Source: Hydractinia symbiolongicarpus
Taxonomy: Eukaryota; Cnidaria; Hydrozoa; Anthoathecata; Hydractiniidae
Direction: 5' to 3'
Length of the DNA stretch: 64,000 bases
NCBI RefSeq assembly: GCF_029227915.1
Contig: NC_079887.1
Span: forward strand, 25,109,650 to 25,173,649
The position numbers and the translations under genes are program-made. Shown in pieces: positions 62,501-64,000 of this stretch (positions within the stretch are counted from its first letter, which is position 1; every line of letters begins with the position of its first letter). The notes under the pieces are model-generated. The model did not search any database. It was given only the letters and a program-made list of their open reading frames with translations, and was not told the DNA's origin.

Positions 62501-64000
62501 ATGGACTGTGACCTTATAAATGTGAAAGTGAGACAATTGGACTCCAAGAAATAACATTTTTCTTAATATGAAATGATTGCCGAAACTCAGCAATTACACT
62601 GGGCGCTGTGGTAGCGCTTCATTAAAAAATTTAGATAAATAAGTCATTTCTTACTGTGGGACCAATCCTAGCCGTTATCCCGCGCTGAAGAAATAGAGAC
62701 AATTTCAAAAAGTACATTTCATTGACTTTCCAACAGTATCAATCCGTTTGAGTTACAACGGTTGAGGCACATATTCTTACCAACATGTATTTCGTGATAT
62801 CTTTCCGTTATTACTAGGTTGTATCGCTTTTAACAGTGAAACGATTGACTGTGGGACTTAATTGAACTGATTTTGGACTTTTACCTGATAAATGTGATAA
62901 ATGAGACAATTGGACTCCAAGAAATAACATTCTTGTTAATTTGACATGAATGCTGAAACTCAGCGATTACACTGGACGCTGTGGTAGCGCTTCAATTAAA
63001 AATTAAAATAAAAAAGTCATTTTTTACTGTGGGGCCAATCCTAGCCGTTATCGCGCGCTTAAAGAATAGCGACAGTTTCAAAAACTACATTTCATTGACT
63101 TTCTAACGGTGTCAGTCCGTTTGAGCTTCAACGGTTGGGTCACATGTTCGTACCAACATGTATTTAGCGATATTTATCTGATATTACTAGGTTGCATCGC
63201 TTTTAACAGTGAAACGATTGACTATGGGACTTAATTGAACTAACTCTGGACTGTGACCTGATCAATGTGATAAATGACACAAATGGACTCCAAGAAAAAA
63301 CATTCTTCTTAATTTGACGTGATTGCCGCAAATCAGCGATTACACTGGGCGTTGTGTTAGCGCTTCATTTAAAAATTTAGATAAATGAGTCGTTCTTTAC
63401 TGTGGGACCAATCCTATCCGTTTTTGCACGCTGAGGAAATAGCGACAGTTTCAAAACCTACATTTCATTGACTTTCTTACGGTGTCAATCCGTTTGAGTT
63501 ACAACGGTTGGGTCACATATTCGTACCAACATGTATTTAGCGATATTTATCTGATATTACTAGGTTGCATCGCTTTTAACAGTGAAAACATTGACTGTGG
63601 GACTTAATTGAACTTATTACGGACTGTGCCCTTATAAATGTGAAAGTGAGACAATTGGACTCCAAGAAATAACATTCTTCTTAATATGAAATGATTGCCG
63701 AAACTCAGCGATTACACTGGGCGCTGTGGTAGCGCTTCAATTGAAAATTAAGATAAAAAAGTCATTTTTTACTGTGGGACCAATCCTAGCCGTTATCGCG
63801 TGCTTAAGAAATAGCGACAGTTTCAAAAACTACATTTCATTGACTTTTTAACGGTGTCGGTCCGTTTGAGTTTCAACGGTTGGGTCACATATTCGTACCA
63901 ACATGTATTTAGCGATATTTATCTGATATTACTAGGTTGCATCGCTTTTAACAGTGAAACGATTGACTGTGGGACTTAATTGAACTAACTCTGGACTGTG
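56600..64000. repeat. 3- and 6-monomer HOR block at the window's end
   Basis: The monomer start ATATGAAATG followed by CAATTACACTGGG or CAGTTACACTGGG, then CCGTTATCCCGCGCTG, is at 56971, 58090, 60326 and 62566 (steps 1119, 2236 and 2240 bp, or 3, 6 and 6 monomers). GTCATATTTTA with CCATTATCGCGTGC is at 56675 and 58911 (2236 bp). GACAGTTGCA with CTTCCTTACGG is at 59712 and 61951 (2239 bp), then again at 62325, a single-monomer duplication. The array continues past base 64000. No gene is present. Confidence 0.82.

Larger units (their letters stand above)
1..64000. repeat. Tandem satellite array, ~372-bp monomer, ~168 copies
   Basis: The phrase GATTGCCGGAAATCAGCGAT and its variants recur every 372-373 bases (for example at 10, 383, 756 and 1128). 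They continue to the end of the window in the same orientation, broken only by two transposon copies. After subtracting those insertions, about 62.5 kb remains, or about 168 monomers. Monomers are A+T-rich with a CpG-rich core around TATCGCGCGCTGA. No inverted monomer was seen. Both window edges lie inside a monomer, so the array is longer than the window. Such arrays are typical of eukaryotic centromeric or pericentromeric heterochromatin; that location is inference. I do not recognise the family. No gene is present in any of the satellite stretches. Confidence 0.98.

Noticed and set aside
1-64000. CRISPR array
   Set aside because: The repeat unit is about 372 bp and similar throughout. There are no short repeats with unique spacers and no cas genes.

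Overview
The window is almost entirely one tandem satellite DNA array. About 168 head-to-tail monomers of roughly 372-373 bp run from base 1 to base 64000, all in one orientation, and the array continues past both edges. I found no protein-coding gene, rRNA, tRNA, CRISPR array or bacterial-type operon. The open frames of 60-84 codons all lie in satellite (one overlaps a transposon end), recur only where the repeat recurs, and have no recognisable domain. An A+T-rich array of this length, with higher-order repeats and TTAA-targeting transposons, points to a eukaryotic nuclear genome, most likely an animal. The position is probably heterochromatin, such as centromeric or pericentromeric DNA. I cannot name the species or the satellite family from sequence alone.

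Two non-satellite islands interrupt the array, at 13154-13889 (736 bp) and 25287-26028 (742 bp). They are two copies of one short non-autonomous DNA transposon (MITE). Both have the same perfect 17-bp terminal inverted repeats, GC-rich subterminal hairpins and TTAA target-site duplications, which is the signature of the piggyBac superfamily. They sit at different TTAA sites of the monomer. Satellite paralogues without the insertion lie four and eight monomers away, so these are separate insertions that were not spread by satellite amplification.

The array is a mosaic of local higher-order repeats (HORs) of different ages. At 1-13.1 kb there are mixed monomers with a 3-monomer tandem pair (2.3-4.5 kb), a 4-monomer periodicity (4.6-9.6 kb) and a 214-bp short unit at 5.0-5.4 kb. 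At 13.9-25.3 kb there is a nearly perfect triplicate of a 1413-bp HOR (17268-21506), which is four monomers carrying a shared 77-bp deletion. At 26-40 kb, 3-monomer spacing dominates, and a block of about 3.2 kb is duplicated (31.6-34.8 kb against 36.1-39.7 kb). At 41-43.4 kb there is a dimer-spaced run of one subfamily. At 44.3-54.7 kb there is a very regular dimeric, partly tetrameric, HOR block. At 54.8-64 kb there are a dimer duplication and 3- and 6-monomer HORs.

Nothing here encodes a pathway. The sequence records unequal exchange and segmental amplification of a satellite, plus two transposon insertions. Whether the array has a centromere role cannot be read from sequence.
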